64,000 bases of DNA, taken from positions 7,074 to 71,073 of the forward strand of contig CAKUGQ010000012.1 in the NCBI GenBank assembly GCA_934654755.1. Direction: 5' to 3'. The DNA is from an uncultured Oscillospiraceae bacterium (lineage in GTDB: Bacteria; Bacillota; Clostridia; Oscillospirales; Oscillospiraceae). The position numbers and the translations under genes were made by a program. Numbering within the stretch: position 1 is the stretch's first letter; each line of letters begins with the position of its first letter. Positions 1-7,939 of this stretch are shown in pieces. The notes below the pieces were generated by a model, which ran no database searches, had not been told where the DNA came from, and saw only the letters and a list, made by a program, of their open reading frames with translations.

Positions 1-102
1 CCGAAATATGAGGGCTATCTGCATGCCGGTTTCCTCGTTCTGCTTTTGCTTGTTATGGCTGTTGTGACATTCAAGGACATCTTCAGCCTGTTCGGAGGCT
101 GA
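1..102 (+). CDS. rseP: RseP-type site-2 intramembrane metalloprotease, C-terminal end (partial)
   Basis: Only the last 33 residues are in the window; the gene enters from the left edge and stops at 100-102. They form a hydrophobic segment (GFLVLLLLVMAVVTF) followed by KDIFSLF, which resembles the last transmembrane helix of RIP/RseP zinc metalloproteases. The HExxH and PDZ parts lie outside the window. Family role: regulated intramembrane proteolysis of membrane-anchored anti-sigma factors and leftover signal peptides. The gene ends two bases before ispG, and the order rseP-ispG-polC is common in Clostridia, which supports the call. Identity rests mainly on this context and the terminal helix. 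Confidence 0.72.
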   Translation, partial: PKYEGYLHAGFLVLLLLVMAVVTFKDIFSLFGG

Positions 103-104
103 GT

Positions 105-1142
105 ATGACGCGACAGATTCATATCGGCAACATTGCCGTCGGCGGCGGTGCGCCGATCAGTATTCAGTCTATGCTCAACTGTCCGACGACGGATGAAGCG
201 CGCTGCCTCGTGCAGATTCGGGCGCTTCAGTCGGCGGGCTGTGAGATCATCCGGATGACCGTACCGGATCCGGCTGCGGCGGAAAGCTTTGCGCGGATTG
301 TTTCGCAAACGTCGGTGCCGCTTGTTGCAGACATCCATTTTGACTACCGTATGGCCATCGCCGCTGCAGAGGGCGGAGCAGCCAAGATTCGTATCAATCC
401 GGGGAATATCGGTGGACAGGAACGTGTCCGCGCGGTGGCGGATTGCTGCAAGGCGCACCATATTCCCATCCGTATCGGTGTGAACGGTGGAAGTCTGGAG
501 CCGGAGCTTCTGCGCAAATACGGCCATCCGACGGCGGAAGCGCTGGTGGAAAGTGCATTTTCCCATATTGCGCTTTTGGAGCGCTGCGGCTTCTACGACA
601 TATGCGTCAGCATGAAGTCCAGCTCCGTACCGCTGATGATGCAGGCGTATCGCCTGATGCATGAGCGGTCGGACTACCCGCTGCACCTCGGTGTGACGGA
701 GACGGGCACGGAATACATGGGTACGGTAAAATCTGCTATGGGCATCGGTGGCCTCCTGTGTCTCGGAATCGGCGATACCATCCGTGTATCTCTTACTGCC
801 GACCCTGTCCGGGAGGTGGTTGCCGCTAAGGCGATTCTGCGCGCCGCAGGGCTGCGAAAAGGCGGGGTGGATCTGATTTCCTGCCCGACATGCGGAAGAA
901 CGAAAATCGACCTGATCGGTCTTGCCGGGCAGGTGGAGCAGGCGCTTGCAGACTGCAAGAAGGATTTGACCGTAGCGGTTATGGGCTGTGTGGTCAACGG
1001 CCCCGGCGAGGCGCGTGAGGCCGACATCGGCATTGCCGGCGGTGACGGCTGCGGCGTGCTGTTCGTGAAGGGAGAGCTGAAGGAAAAGCTGCCCTATGAC
1101 GAACTGCTGCCGGCGCTTTTACACTATATTGAACAAATGTGA
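105..1142 (+). CDS. ispG: 4-hydroxy-3-methylbut-2-en-1-yl diphosphate synthase (flavodoxin)
   Basis: Converts methylerythritol cyclodiphosphate to HMBPP, the penultimate MEP-pathway step, using a [4Fe-4S] cluster. The 345 residues match the short bacterial form. An N-terminal TIM barrel (about 1-250) is followed by the cluster domain. Cluster ligands are visible as Cys260 and Cys263 in CPTCGRTKIDL, and Cys295 and Glu302 in GCVVNGPGEA. An AGGAGG-like site (GGAGG at 95-99) lies inside the end of rseP and fits the ATG at 105. The gene is sandwiched between rseP and polC, probably in one transcript. ispH (31560) and ispA (49438) supply later isoprenoid steps in the same window. Confidence 0.96.
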   Translation: MTRQIHIGNIAVGGGAPISIQSMLNCPTTDEARCLVQIRALQSAGCEIIRMTVPDPAAAESFARIVSQTSVPLVADIHFDYRMAIAAAEGGAAKIRINPGNIGGQERVRAVADCCKAHHIPIRIGVNGGSLEPELLRKYGHPTAEALVESAFSHIALLERCGFYDICVSMKSSSVPLMMQAYRLMHERSDYPLHLGVTETGTEYMGTVKSAMGIGGLLCLGIGDTIRVSLTADPVREVVAAKAILRAAGLRKGGVDLISCPTCGRTKIDLIGLAGQVEQALADCKKDLTVAVMGCVVNGPGEAREADIGIAGGDGCGVLFVKGELKEKLPYDELLPALLHYIEQM

Positions 1143-1160
1143 AGACACTGGGGAGAAACA

Positions 1161-4100
1161 ATGTCGAGAATTCCCTTTTTGAATCTGTTTTTTGAATATC
1201 ATCCGGAGGAGTCTCTCCGTGCGTGGCTGGAAAAGACCGAGATCAGACACGGTGAGATCAGTCGAGACACAAGCAGCGTGACGCTTCATGTCGAGAGCGA
1301 AGAGTATTTTCCGGACAAGCGTATCGGCGAGCTGGCCGACGAGCTCCGGGCGCACTATGGCGTGCGGCATCTGCGGATTCTTCCGAGATTTCCCGCCTCC
1401 GAGCTTCCGAAGCTTTTGCCGTCCGAGCTGGGACATGTGATCTCTGCGGCCTACTCGCCTGCAATGGCATTGCTTGCGGGCTGCAAATGGGAGCTTTCGC
1501 CCGGCGAAAGCCGCCTGACCATTCTGGCAAACGGTACGGAAGCGCTTGCGCCCTACCTCCCGCTTGCAGAGCGCTACATATCGGAACGCTTCGGCGTGGA
1601 GACGAAGATCACTATCTCGTCGGAAGGAGAATTTGACGGAGAGGCACTCTTTGCACGCACAGAGGAGCTTCGGCGTGCGGCAATGCGCGAGCTTCCGCTT
1701 ATAACGCCGCCCACTGCGGTACAAAACGGCTCTGCCGGAAAAACGAGGCCTGCCGAGTCGGAGACGATTTATGGCAAGCCCTTCTCCGGCGAGGCAGTGA
1801 AAATGAATACAATCAGCATGACTACCGTAGGCGAACGTGTCATTGTTGAGGGCAAGGTGTTTTTTGTCGATCACCGCGAAGTCAAAAACGGCGCGGCGAA
1901 TGTGGTTTCTTTCGACATGACCGATTATACCAACTCCGTGCGTGTTCATTCGTTTATGAAGGGCGACACGGGCAAGTCGATCGTCGAGGGCGTGAGCGCT
2001 CCCGGTATGTGGCTGCGCGTGCAGGCACGGGTTGATTTTGACGACTACAGTCAGGAGCTTGTGCTCAAGCCTCTGGGCATAATGAAGGCCTCGGCACCCG
2101 TCCGCCAGGATACGGCGGCGCAGAAGCGTGTGGAACTGCACCTGCATACGACCATGTCCATGATGGATGCGCTGACGAAAACTGGGGAAGCGGTCGCAAC
2201 GGCTGCCCGCTGGGGGCATAAGGCCATCGCCATTACCGACCACGGTGTCGTTTCCTCCTTCCCGGATGCACTCAAGGCCTCCGGCAAGGCGAAGGTCGCC
2301 GGTACGGACCAAAACATCAAGATTCTTTACGGCTGTGAGGGCTATCTGCTTGATCTGAAGGATGAGCGTATTGCGGCACATGGCGATTTGAGCAGGGCGC
2401 TGGAAGGGGAGTATGTCGCCTTTGACCTGGAGACGACGGGGCTTTCGCGCACAAAGGATGCAATCACCGAGTTCGGCGCCGTCCTTTTCCGAAACGGTGA
2501 GCCGGTCGATGTGTTCCAGTCCTTTGCCGATCCGAAGCGTCGGCTGGATCCCGAAAATACCGCGCTGACGGGTATTACGGACGAAATGCTCATCGGTGCG
2601 CCCGATATTTCAGAGGTGCTGCCTGCATTCCTCCGTTTTTGCGGAGACAGACCGCTTGTTGCACATAACGCCGACTTTGATATCGGCTTTGTCGAAACGG
2701 CTGCGCGCAGGCTCGGTATCGACTTCCGACCGACTTATGTTGACACGCTCGTATTGGCACGTGTCCTGATGCCGGAGTTGAAAAAGCATAAGCTTGACAT
2801 TGTTGCCGAGGGGCTGAGGCTTCCGGAATTCAATCATCACCGTGCTTCAGATGATGCAAAAACCTGCGGCATGATCTACGCACGGCTGGCGGAGCGACTT
2901 GCGCGGCAGGGCGTCGCCGATCTGGCAGGCGTAAATGAGCAAATGCTCGCAGGCAGCGGCGAGATCAGGCTCGCGGGGCGGAAGGTTCATCCGCGCCACA
3001 TTCTGCTGTTTGCCAAAAACCAGCTTGGACTGAGAAATCTGTACCATCTGATTTCAGACGCAAACCTCAAGTATTTCTACCGTAAGGCGCCATGTATCCC
3101 GCGTTTTGAGCTGGAAAAGCTGAGGGAGGGATTGGTGATCGGTTCTGCCTGCGAGGCGGGCGAGCTGTTCCAGGCCGTCCTGGGACAGGAGCCGGAGGAT
3201 GAGCTGCTTCGGGTTGCTTCGTTTTACGATTTTCTGGAAATTCAGCCAATCAGCAACAATCGCTTTCTGGTTGCGGAAGGAAAGGTTGCCTCGGACGAAG
3301 ATCTGCGCAATTTCAACCGTACCATTGTCCGCCTTGGGGAGCGGCTTGGCAAGCCTGTCTGTGCGACGGGGGACGTTCATTTCCTGAATCCGGAGGAGGA
3401 AATATACCGTCGTATCCTGCTGGCCTCCAAGGGCTTTGCGGATTGCGACCGCGAAAACCCGCTTTATTTCCGTACGACGGACGAAATGCTGGAGGAATTC
3501 TCCTATCTCGGCGCAGAAAAGGCGCATGAGGTCGTTATTACCAATCCAAATCATATCGCGGATCTCTGCGATACCGTCCGGCCCGTGCCGCATAACCTGT
3601 TTGCGCCGAAGATTGAGAACTCCGTGGAGGATCTGAAGTCGCTTGTTTATGGGAAAATGCACCGTCTCTACGGCGATCAACCACCGGAGTTGGTTGTCAA
3701 ACGTGTTGAGACTGAGCTGCACGACATCATCTCCTGCCACTATGACGTAATTTATATGTCCGCACAGAAGCTGGTGCAGAATTCGCTGGAGCATGGCTAT
3801 CTTGTCGGTTCGCGTGGCTCTGTCGGCTCGTCGCTCGTTGCGTATATGTCCGGCATTACGGAGGTTAATTCACTTCCGGCGCATTATCGCTGCCCGAAGT
3901 GCAAATACTGTTCCTTCGACGTACCGAAGGAATTTGACTGCGGCGCGGATCTTCCGGATGCGATTTGCCCGCAATGCGGCGAAAAGCTGGACAAGGACGG
4001 CTTTCATATCCCGTTCGAGACCTTCCTCGGCTTCGGCGGAGATAAGGTACCGGATATTGACCTGAACTTCTCCGGCGAATATCAGGCGCAGGCGCATCAG

Positions 4101-5477
4101 TACTGCATCGAAATGTTCGGAGCGAGTCACGTGTTCCGCGCCGGTACGATCGGTACCGTGGCGGAAAAGACCGCTTACGGTTACGTAAAAAAATATCTCT
4201 CCGAGCGGAATCTGGTTGTCGGCCGCGCGGAGGAAAACCGTCTTGCAGCGGGCTGCGTTGACGTCCGCCGTACAACCGGGCAGCATCCCGGCGGCCTTGT
4301 CGTTATCCCGCAGGAGAACGAAATCTGGGATTTCTGTCCTGTTCAACACCCTGCGGACGCTCCGGACGCCGATATTATCACCACGCATTTTGAATACCAC
4401 TCTATGGAGGAAAACCTCCTGAAGCTCGATATGCTTGGTCACGACGATCCTACGATGATCCGTATGCTGGAGGATATGACGGGAGTAGATGCAAAGACCA
4501 TTCCTCTGGATGATGCCGACACCATGTCCATTTTCTCGCTGAGTAAACGCCTGGGCTATGAGGATGATCCCGTCCTCGGCCCGACCGGTGCGGTCGGTAT
4601 TCCCGAGTTCAACACGCGCTTTACGCGGCAGATGCTTGAGGACACGCAGCCGAAGGATTTCAACACCCTTGTGCGTCTTTCCGGTTTTTCTCACGGCACG
4701 GATGTGTGGACGGGAAACGCGCGGGACCTGATCCTGAGCGGTACGGCGACCGTTTTGCAGACCGTCGGCTGTCGTGACGATATTATGCTCTACCTGATTT
4801 CCCGTGGCCTGCCGGAGAAACGTGCGTTCAAGATCATGGAAGCAGTGCGAAAGGGTAGAGGCTTGCCGGACGGCGCCGAACAGGAGATGATCGATGCCGG
4901 CGTGCCTGAATGGTACATCACGTCGTGTAAAAAGATCAAGTATCTCTTCCCAAAGGCGCACGCCGTAGCTTACGTCATGATGGCCTTCCGTATTGCATGG
5001 TTCAAAGTACATTATCCGTTGGCGTTTTACTCTGCGTATTTTTACCGACGCAGTCAGAAGGATGGCTTTGACGCGGTTATGATGACGCACGGCATCGAGA
5101 CGGTCAGGAAACATATGGATGAGATTTCCGCCAATCCGAAGAGCACGGCAAAAGACGAGGAGCTTTTAAAGACACTTGAGGTCTGCTATGAGTTCTATCT
5201 GCGCGGCTTTGAATTCGCACCGATGGATCTGTATGAATCGCATGCGACAAAGTTCGTAATTAAAGACGGCAAGCTTCTTCCGCCGTTTTCGGCGGTCTCC
5301 GGGCTGGGTGAAACGGCTGCCTGGGACATCTGTGCAGGGCGAGAGGGAAAGCATTTCCTGTCTGTGGAAGAATTTGCGGCCTCGTGCCGCAAGGTGTCCA
5401 AGACGCATATCGAGAGCCTACGTCAGGCCGGTGCGTTTGGCGATCTTCCGGAAACAAATCAGATCACACTGTTTTGA
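1161..5477 (+). CDS. polC: DNA polymerase III alpha subunit, Gram-positive PolC type
   Basis: Replicative DNA polymerase with built-in 3'-5' proofreading. The 1438 residues are the usual PolC length. Domains in order: an N-terminal region (about 1-200), an OB fold (about 215-310), the first half of the PHP domain (ELHLHTTMSMMDALT, about 323), an inserted DEDDh exonuclease (FDLETTG, about 422; later HNADFD), the remaining PHP part, a four-cysteine zinc module (CPKCKYC ... CPQCG, about 910-940), and the polymerase core with the catalytic PDIDLNFSG near 965. It stands 18 bases after ispG with GGGGAGA before the ATG. PolC marks the host as a low-GC-lineage Firmicute, although this genome is fairly GC-rich. 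Confidence 0.97.
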   Translation: MSRIPFLNLFFEYHPEESLRAWLEKTEIRHGEISRDTSSVTLHVESEEYFPDKRIGELADELRAHYGVRHLRILPRFPASELPKLLPSELGHVISAAYSPAMALLAGCKWELSPGESRLTILANGTEALAPYLPLAERYISERFGVETKITISSEGEFDGEALFARTEELRRAAMRELPLITPPTAVQNGSAGKTRPAESETIYGKPFSGEAVKMNTISMTTVGERVIVEGKVFFVDHREVKNGAANVVSFDMTDYTNSVRVHSFMKGDTGKSIVEGVSAPGMWLRVQARVDFDDYSQELVLKPLGIMKASAPVRQDTAAQKRVELHLHTTMSMMDALTKTGEAVATAARWGHKAIAITDHGVVSSFPDALKASGKAKVAGTDQNIKILYGCEGYLLDLKDERIAAHGDLSRALEGEYVAFDLETTGLSRTKDAITEFGAVLFRNGEPVDVFQSFADPKRRLDPENTALTGITDEMLIGAPDISEVLPAFLRFCGDRPLVAHNADFDIGFVETAARRLGIDFRPTYVDTLVLARVLMPELKKHKLDIVAEGLRLPEFNHHRASDDAKTCGMIYARLAERLARQGVADLAGVNEQMLAGSGEIRLAGRKVHPRHILLFAKNQLGLRNLYHLISDANLKYFYRKAPCIPRFELEKLREGLVIGSACEAGELFQAVLGQEPEDELLRVASFYDFLEIQPISNNRFLVAEGKVASDEDLRNFNRTIVRLGERLGKPVCATGDVHFLNPEEEIYRRILLASKGFADCDRENPLYFRTTDEMLEEFSYLGAEKAHEVVITNPNHIADLCDTVRPVPHNLFAPKIENSVEDLKSLVYGKMHRLYGDQPPELVVKRVETELHDIISCHYDVIYMSAQKLVQNSLEHGYLVGSRGSVGSSLVAYMSGITEVNSLPAHYRCPKCKYCSFDVPKEFDCGADLPDAICPQCGEKLDKDGFHIPFETFLGFGGDKVPDIDLNFSGEYQAQAHQYCIEMFGASHVFRAGTIGTVAEKTAYGYVKKYLSERNLVVGRAEENRLAAGCVDVRRTTGQHPGGLVVIPQENEIWDFCPVQHPADAPDADIITTHFEYHSMEENLLKLDMLGHDDPTMIRMLEDMTGVDAKTIPLDDADTMSIFSLSKRLGYEDDPVLGPTGAVGIPEFNTRFTRQMLEDTQPKDFNTLVRLSGFSHGTDVWTGNARDLILSGTATVLQTVGCRDDIMLYLISRGLPEKRAFKIMEAVRKGRGLPDGAEQEMIDAGVPEWYITSCKKIKYLFPKAHAVAYVMMAFRIAWFKVHYPLAFYSAYFYRRSQKDGFDAVMMTHGIETVRKHMDEISANPKSTAKDEELLKTLEVCYEFYLRGFEFAPMDLYESHATKFVIKDGKLLPPFSAVSGLGETAAWDICAGREGKHFLSVEEFAASCRKVSKTHIESLRQAGAFGDLPETNQITLF

Positions 5478-5502
5478 GAGCGTTGTGCTATCATATGTGC
5501 TA

Positions 5503-5541
5503 CGACGCCCCCGGCTTCCTTCGTGGAAGCCGGGGGCGTCG
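5503..5541 (+). terminator. Terminator hairpin after polC
   Basis: Perfect 17-bp inverted repeat (5503-5519 with 5525-5541) around the loop TTCGT. It sits 26 bases after the polC stop. Only a weak T stretch follows (TTCCTATATT), so termination efficiency is uncertain, but the stem is very stable. Confidence 0.8.
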
Positions 5542-5601
5542 ATTCCTATATTGGATTATAACAAAAAGACTTTTTATATAGAAATAAAGTTGGTCAATCT
5601 A

Positions 5602-5629
5602 TTGACAAGCGCCTGAAATATGGTATAAT
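5602..5629 (+). promoter_or_regulatory. Sigma-A promoter of the zinc-ribbon gene
   Basis: Consensus -35 TTGACA (5602-5607) and -10 TATAAT (5624-5629) with a 16-base spacer. Transcription would start near 5636, leaving an untranslated leader of about 115 bases before the gene at 5751. The leader carries TCATCTAATCAA (5724-5735) just before the ribosome binding site; the same 12 bases occur before the gene at 35781. Confidence 0.88.
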
Positions 5630-5750
5630 AAAAAGTAACGTCGGGAATCCGAACAGTTTCCGGCGGCATTATTAACCCTGTGTTAAGACCAGCAATGAAC
5701 TTTGAGGGCACGCGTCAGGGCAATCATCTAATCAAGAGAGGTAAACCAAA

Positions 5751-6029
5751 ATGTTCCAAGACAAGACGTTAGTTTGCAAAGAGTGCGGCAATGAGTTCGT
5801 GTTCACCGCCGGTGAGCAGGAATTCTATGCGGAGAGAGGCTTCCAGAATGAGCCGCAGCGCTGCAAGGCTTGCCGTGACGCTCGCAAGAACGCTGCCCAC
5901 AGCCCCAGAGAGTTCTTCACCGCTGTCTGCGCAAACTGCGGCGGCGAGGCTCGTGTTCCGTTTGAGCCCAAGACTGATCGCCCTGTGTATTGCAGCGAGT
6001 GCTTCGCCAAGATGCGCGAAAAAGGCTGA
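5751..6029 (+). CDS. Small zinc-ribbon protein with four CxxC pairs
   Basis: 92 residues with four CxxC pairs: C9/C12, C38/C41, C60/C63 and C81/C84. This is the layout of two tandem zinc ribbons, as in the 'probable zinc-ribbon domain' proteins found widely in Clostridia. No enzyme motif, signal peptide or membrane segment is seen, so a cytoplasmic nucleic-acid or protein-binding role is only an inference. It is a stand-alone unit with a near-perfect promoter, a long leader, the ribosome binding site GAGAGG and its own terminator, which suggests strong expression. The function of the family is not known to me. Confidence 0.88.
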   Translation: MFQDKTLVCKECGNEFVFTAGEQEFYAERGFQNEPQRCKACRDARKNAAHSPREFFTAVCANCGGEARVPFEPKTDRPVYCSECFAKMREKG

Positions 6030-6046
6030 TTCTTCTGCTGATTGGG

Positions 6047-6075
6047 AAAAGGACTTCCGAAAGGAAGTCCTTTTT
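6047..6075 (+). terminator. Terminator of the zinc-ribbon gene
   Basis: Twelve-base-pair stem (6047-6058 with 6063-6074) closed by a GAAA tetraloop, followed by a T run. It lies between the convergent zinc-ribbon and CapA-like genes. The A run on its left side means it could also stop transcripts coming from the minus strand. Confidence 0.92.
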
Positions 6076-6095
6076 ATTCCTCGGTCGGCCGGCAG

Positions 6096-7277
6096 CTATG
6101 ACTCCTGCGGGTTAAAGCAGTCTGTCAGTGCCTGACGCCGCCTGACTATGGCATCATATACCTCTTTTGTAACATGATCGTAGTAGTTGCCCTCGTAAAG
6201 TGCAACGGCGGCATCTGCGTCCAGGATCTGGTACCTGGGCAGAACACCCTCGCCGCGGTCCACGGCGGCTGTAGCCGTGTAGCTTACGTCACCGACTACC
6301 GTAACGCCTGTCTCGCGGCTTTTCCGCAGTTCAATTTGTAAGATCGCAGAGAGATTCACACCGTTTTCCCGAACCGCCGTAAAATCGCCGAGGCTGTAGG
6401 CAATGACCGCCTTTTTCTGAAGACCGTTTACGGTTACGCTGCGCTGCTCAACTTTGGAGAAGCGATGCGAATGCGAGCCAAGAATAATATCGACGCCGTT
6501 TTGAACCAGATAATCTGCGATTTTTCCCTGGGAGCTGCGGATGGTGTCGTTATTCTCGCTGCCCCAATGCAGGCCGGCGATAATGAAATCCGGTCGCAGT
6601 GCCTTGGCTGCGGAGAGCGTCCGGTCAAGCTGGCTGTAGTCGATCTTGCTGTAGCTGGAATCGTAATCCGTATAAAGACGATCCACGCGGTATTCTTCTC
6701 CTGCGGGAAGAGACATTCCGTTCATCCCTTTTGTCAAGGCGATAAATGCAATACGAATACCGTTTTTCTCCAGCAGAACGGCCCGCTGGTCACGCTGTTC
6801 GGCCTCGGATGCGTAGGTCCCGACGGTTTTCAGCTCGGATCCCCGCAATGTGCTTAATGTACGCTCAAGCCCGGACATGCCGCTTTGAATCGAATAGGAA
6901 TTGGCTGTCTGAAGGACGGTAAACCCCGCAGCGTGCAGCGCCGCAGCCATTGCGTCCGGACAGCTTCCGCTTTGTCCGCCGTACGGCGTACCGGAAAATG
7001 TGCCCTCAAAGTTTCCGAATACAAGATCCGACGCGGCAAAAATATTGACCGTCCCGGAAAAGAGAGATGTAAAATCATAGCCGCCGTCGGACTGGAGGAA
7101 GGCGGGGAGCATATCGTCTGTCAGATAAATATCCCCCACCGCCGCAAGGCGTACGATCTGTGCCTCATCATCCGGAAAATCTGTCGTCAAGGGCTTTGCG
7201 GCAGTTGGCGTGCAGGCACAGAGCAGCAGAGTGCAAAGCAGCGGGATGTAAAAACGAAGCCGTTTTTTCAAGATCAT
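6096..7277 (-). CDS. CapA-family (poly-gamma-glutamate-synthesis-like) lipoprotein
   Basis: 393 residues. The N-terminus has a basic start, a hydrophobic core and a lipobox LCAC, so Cys22 is the likely lipidated residue and the mature protein would be anchored outside the membrane. The rest is a CapA metallophosphatase-like fold: AAVGDIYL near residue 45, FGNFEGTF near 90, GLHWGSEN near 235 and GSHSHRF near 270. CapA-domain proteins are linked to surface poly-gamma-glutamate, but no capB/capC genes are adjacent, so the substrate here is unknown. GGAGGA precedes the ATG. It is transcribed alone, away from the RNA gene and glg operon. Confidence 0.85.
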   Translation of the reverse strand: MILKKRLRFYIPLLCTLLLCACTPTAAKPLTTDFPDDEAQIVRLAAVGDIYLTDDMLPAFLQSDGGYDFTSLFSGTVNIFAASDLVFGNFEGTFSGTPYGGQSGSCPDAMAAALHAAGFTVLQTANSYSIQSGMSGLERTLSTLRGSELKTVGTYASEAEQRDQRAVLLEKNGIRIAFIALTKGMNGMSLPAGEEYRVDRLYTDYDSSYSKIDYSQLDRTLSAAKALRPDFIIAGLHWGSENNDTIRSSQGKIADYLVQNGVDIILGSHSHRFSKVEQRSVTVNGLQKKAVIAYSLGDFTAVRENGVNLSAILQIELRKSRETGVTVVGDVSYTATAAVDRGEGVLPRYQILDADAAVALYEGNYYDHVTKEVYDAIVRRRQALTDCFNPQES

Positions 7278-7307
7278 TCTCCTCCGTATAGATTCCTTCT
7301 TATTTAT

Positions 7308-7336
7308 AGTCTACACCAAAAGCGGGGAAGATACAA
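7308..7336 (-). promoter_or_regulatory. Probable promoter of the CapA-like gene
   Basis: Read on the minus strand: TTGTAT (7336-7331), a 17-base spacer, then TAGACT (7313-7308), with TATAAA directly downstream as an alternative -10. The -10 is only a moderate match to consensus. Confidence 0.5.
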
Positions 7337-7431
7337 GAACTATTTCCCTATGAGAACGCCGATTGAGCAAACGCACAAGCGTGTGATGTCTGCTGTGATT
7401 CGTAAAATTGCAAAAATTACACGAAACGACA

Positions 7432-7460
7432 TGGACAACTCTGAAAAGATTTGGTATGCT
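7432..7460 (+). promoter_or_regulatory. Promoter of the unidentified structured RNA
   Basis: TGGACA (7432-7437) and TATGCT (7455-7460) separated by exactly 17 bases. Each hexamer is a close match to the sigma-A consensus. No translated gene follows; the predicted transcript runs into the hairpins at 7480-7610 and the terminator at 7669-7708. Confidence 0.6.
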
Positions 7461-7466
7461 TATGCA

Positions 7467-7708
7467 GGGTTTCTCGGGAGAATCGGAAAAAGGGAGGAAT
7501 CGCCCGGAGAGAGCAGGGAGCTCTCTCCGGGGTCGGCTTCCTCCGCTCCCATCGGGCGGGGCAAGCGGCTGCATGGTTCCGGCAGTTCCGTTTGCGCCCG
7601 TTCCGACCGACCGTTGTTTTTGAATCTGTACGCTGTCATTTTTGTTCAGGCTCATTTCCTTGCAAAGGCGCCTCCCGATGCGGTATTGTTTTACCGCATC
7701 GGGAGGCG
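7467..7708 (+). ncRNA. Candidate stand-alone structured RNA of about 240 nt, family not recognised
   Basis: This is the main content of the 662-base gap between the CapA-like gene (7277) and glgB (7940). A promoter and a strong terminator bracket it. Inside, one arm nests GGGAG/CTCCC, GGAGGAA/TTCCTCC and CCGGAGAGAG/CTCTCTCCGG. A second arm nests CGGGCG/CGCCCG, GCAAGCGG/CCGTTTGC and CTGC/GCAG around the loop ATGGTTCCG. Open frames across it have no good ribosome binding site and no recognisable protein features. I looked for the hallmark sequences of SRP RNA, RNase P RNA and tmRNA and saw none. It may be a regulatory RNA such as a divergent 6S RNA, but that is not shown. Confidence 0.55.
7669..7708 (+). 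terminator. Terminator closing the structured RNA
   Basis: Perfect 17-bp stem (7669-7685 with 7692-7708), loop TTGTTT, followed by TTCTCTTTT. It lies 155 bases before the glg promoter, so it separates the RNA from the glycogen operon instead of acting as an attenuator in the operon's own leader. Confidence 0.9.
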
Positions 7709-7862
7709 TTCTCTTTTATAAATATTACATTTCGTTCTATAACCTTAGTAGGATTGTTTTCCGGCGTCTTCGCTGATTATAACAAAACTCGTAAAACGTA
7801 ATCGCGCAATCACTCCTTCTTTCTAAAAAATGCATCTTTTGCCCAAGAAGCCTCGAAAACAG

Positions 7863-7890
7863 TTGATTTTTTTGTGCATTGTAGTATAAT
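7863..7890 (+). promoter_or_regulatory. Promoter of the glycogen operon
   Basis: TTGATT (7863-7868), a 16-base spacer and a perfect TATAAT (7885-7890). Transcription starts about 45 bases before glgB. It is the only clear promoter for the six overlapping genes up to 17863. Confidence 0.82.
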
Positions 7891-7939
7891 ATTCCTGTTG
7901 AAACATGGATGTCTCGATGCAAAGGAGGCTGCCGCACCG

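Noticed and set aside
7311..7801. Several frames of 60-116 codons on both strands across the gap before glgB
   Set aside because: They lack good ribosome binding sites, cross the terminator at 7669-7708, and show Arg/Pro/Gly-rich composition typical of non-coding GC-rich DNA; the RNA interpretation fits better.
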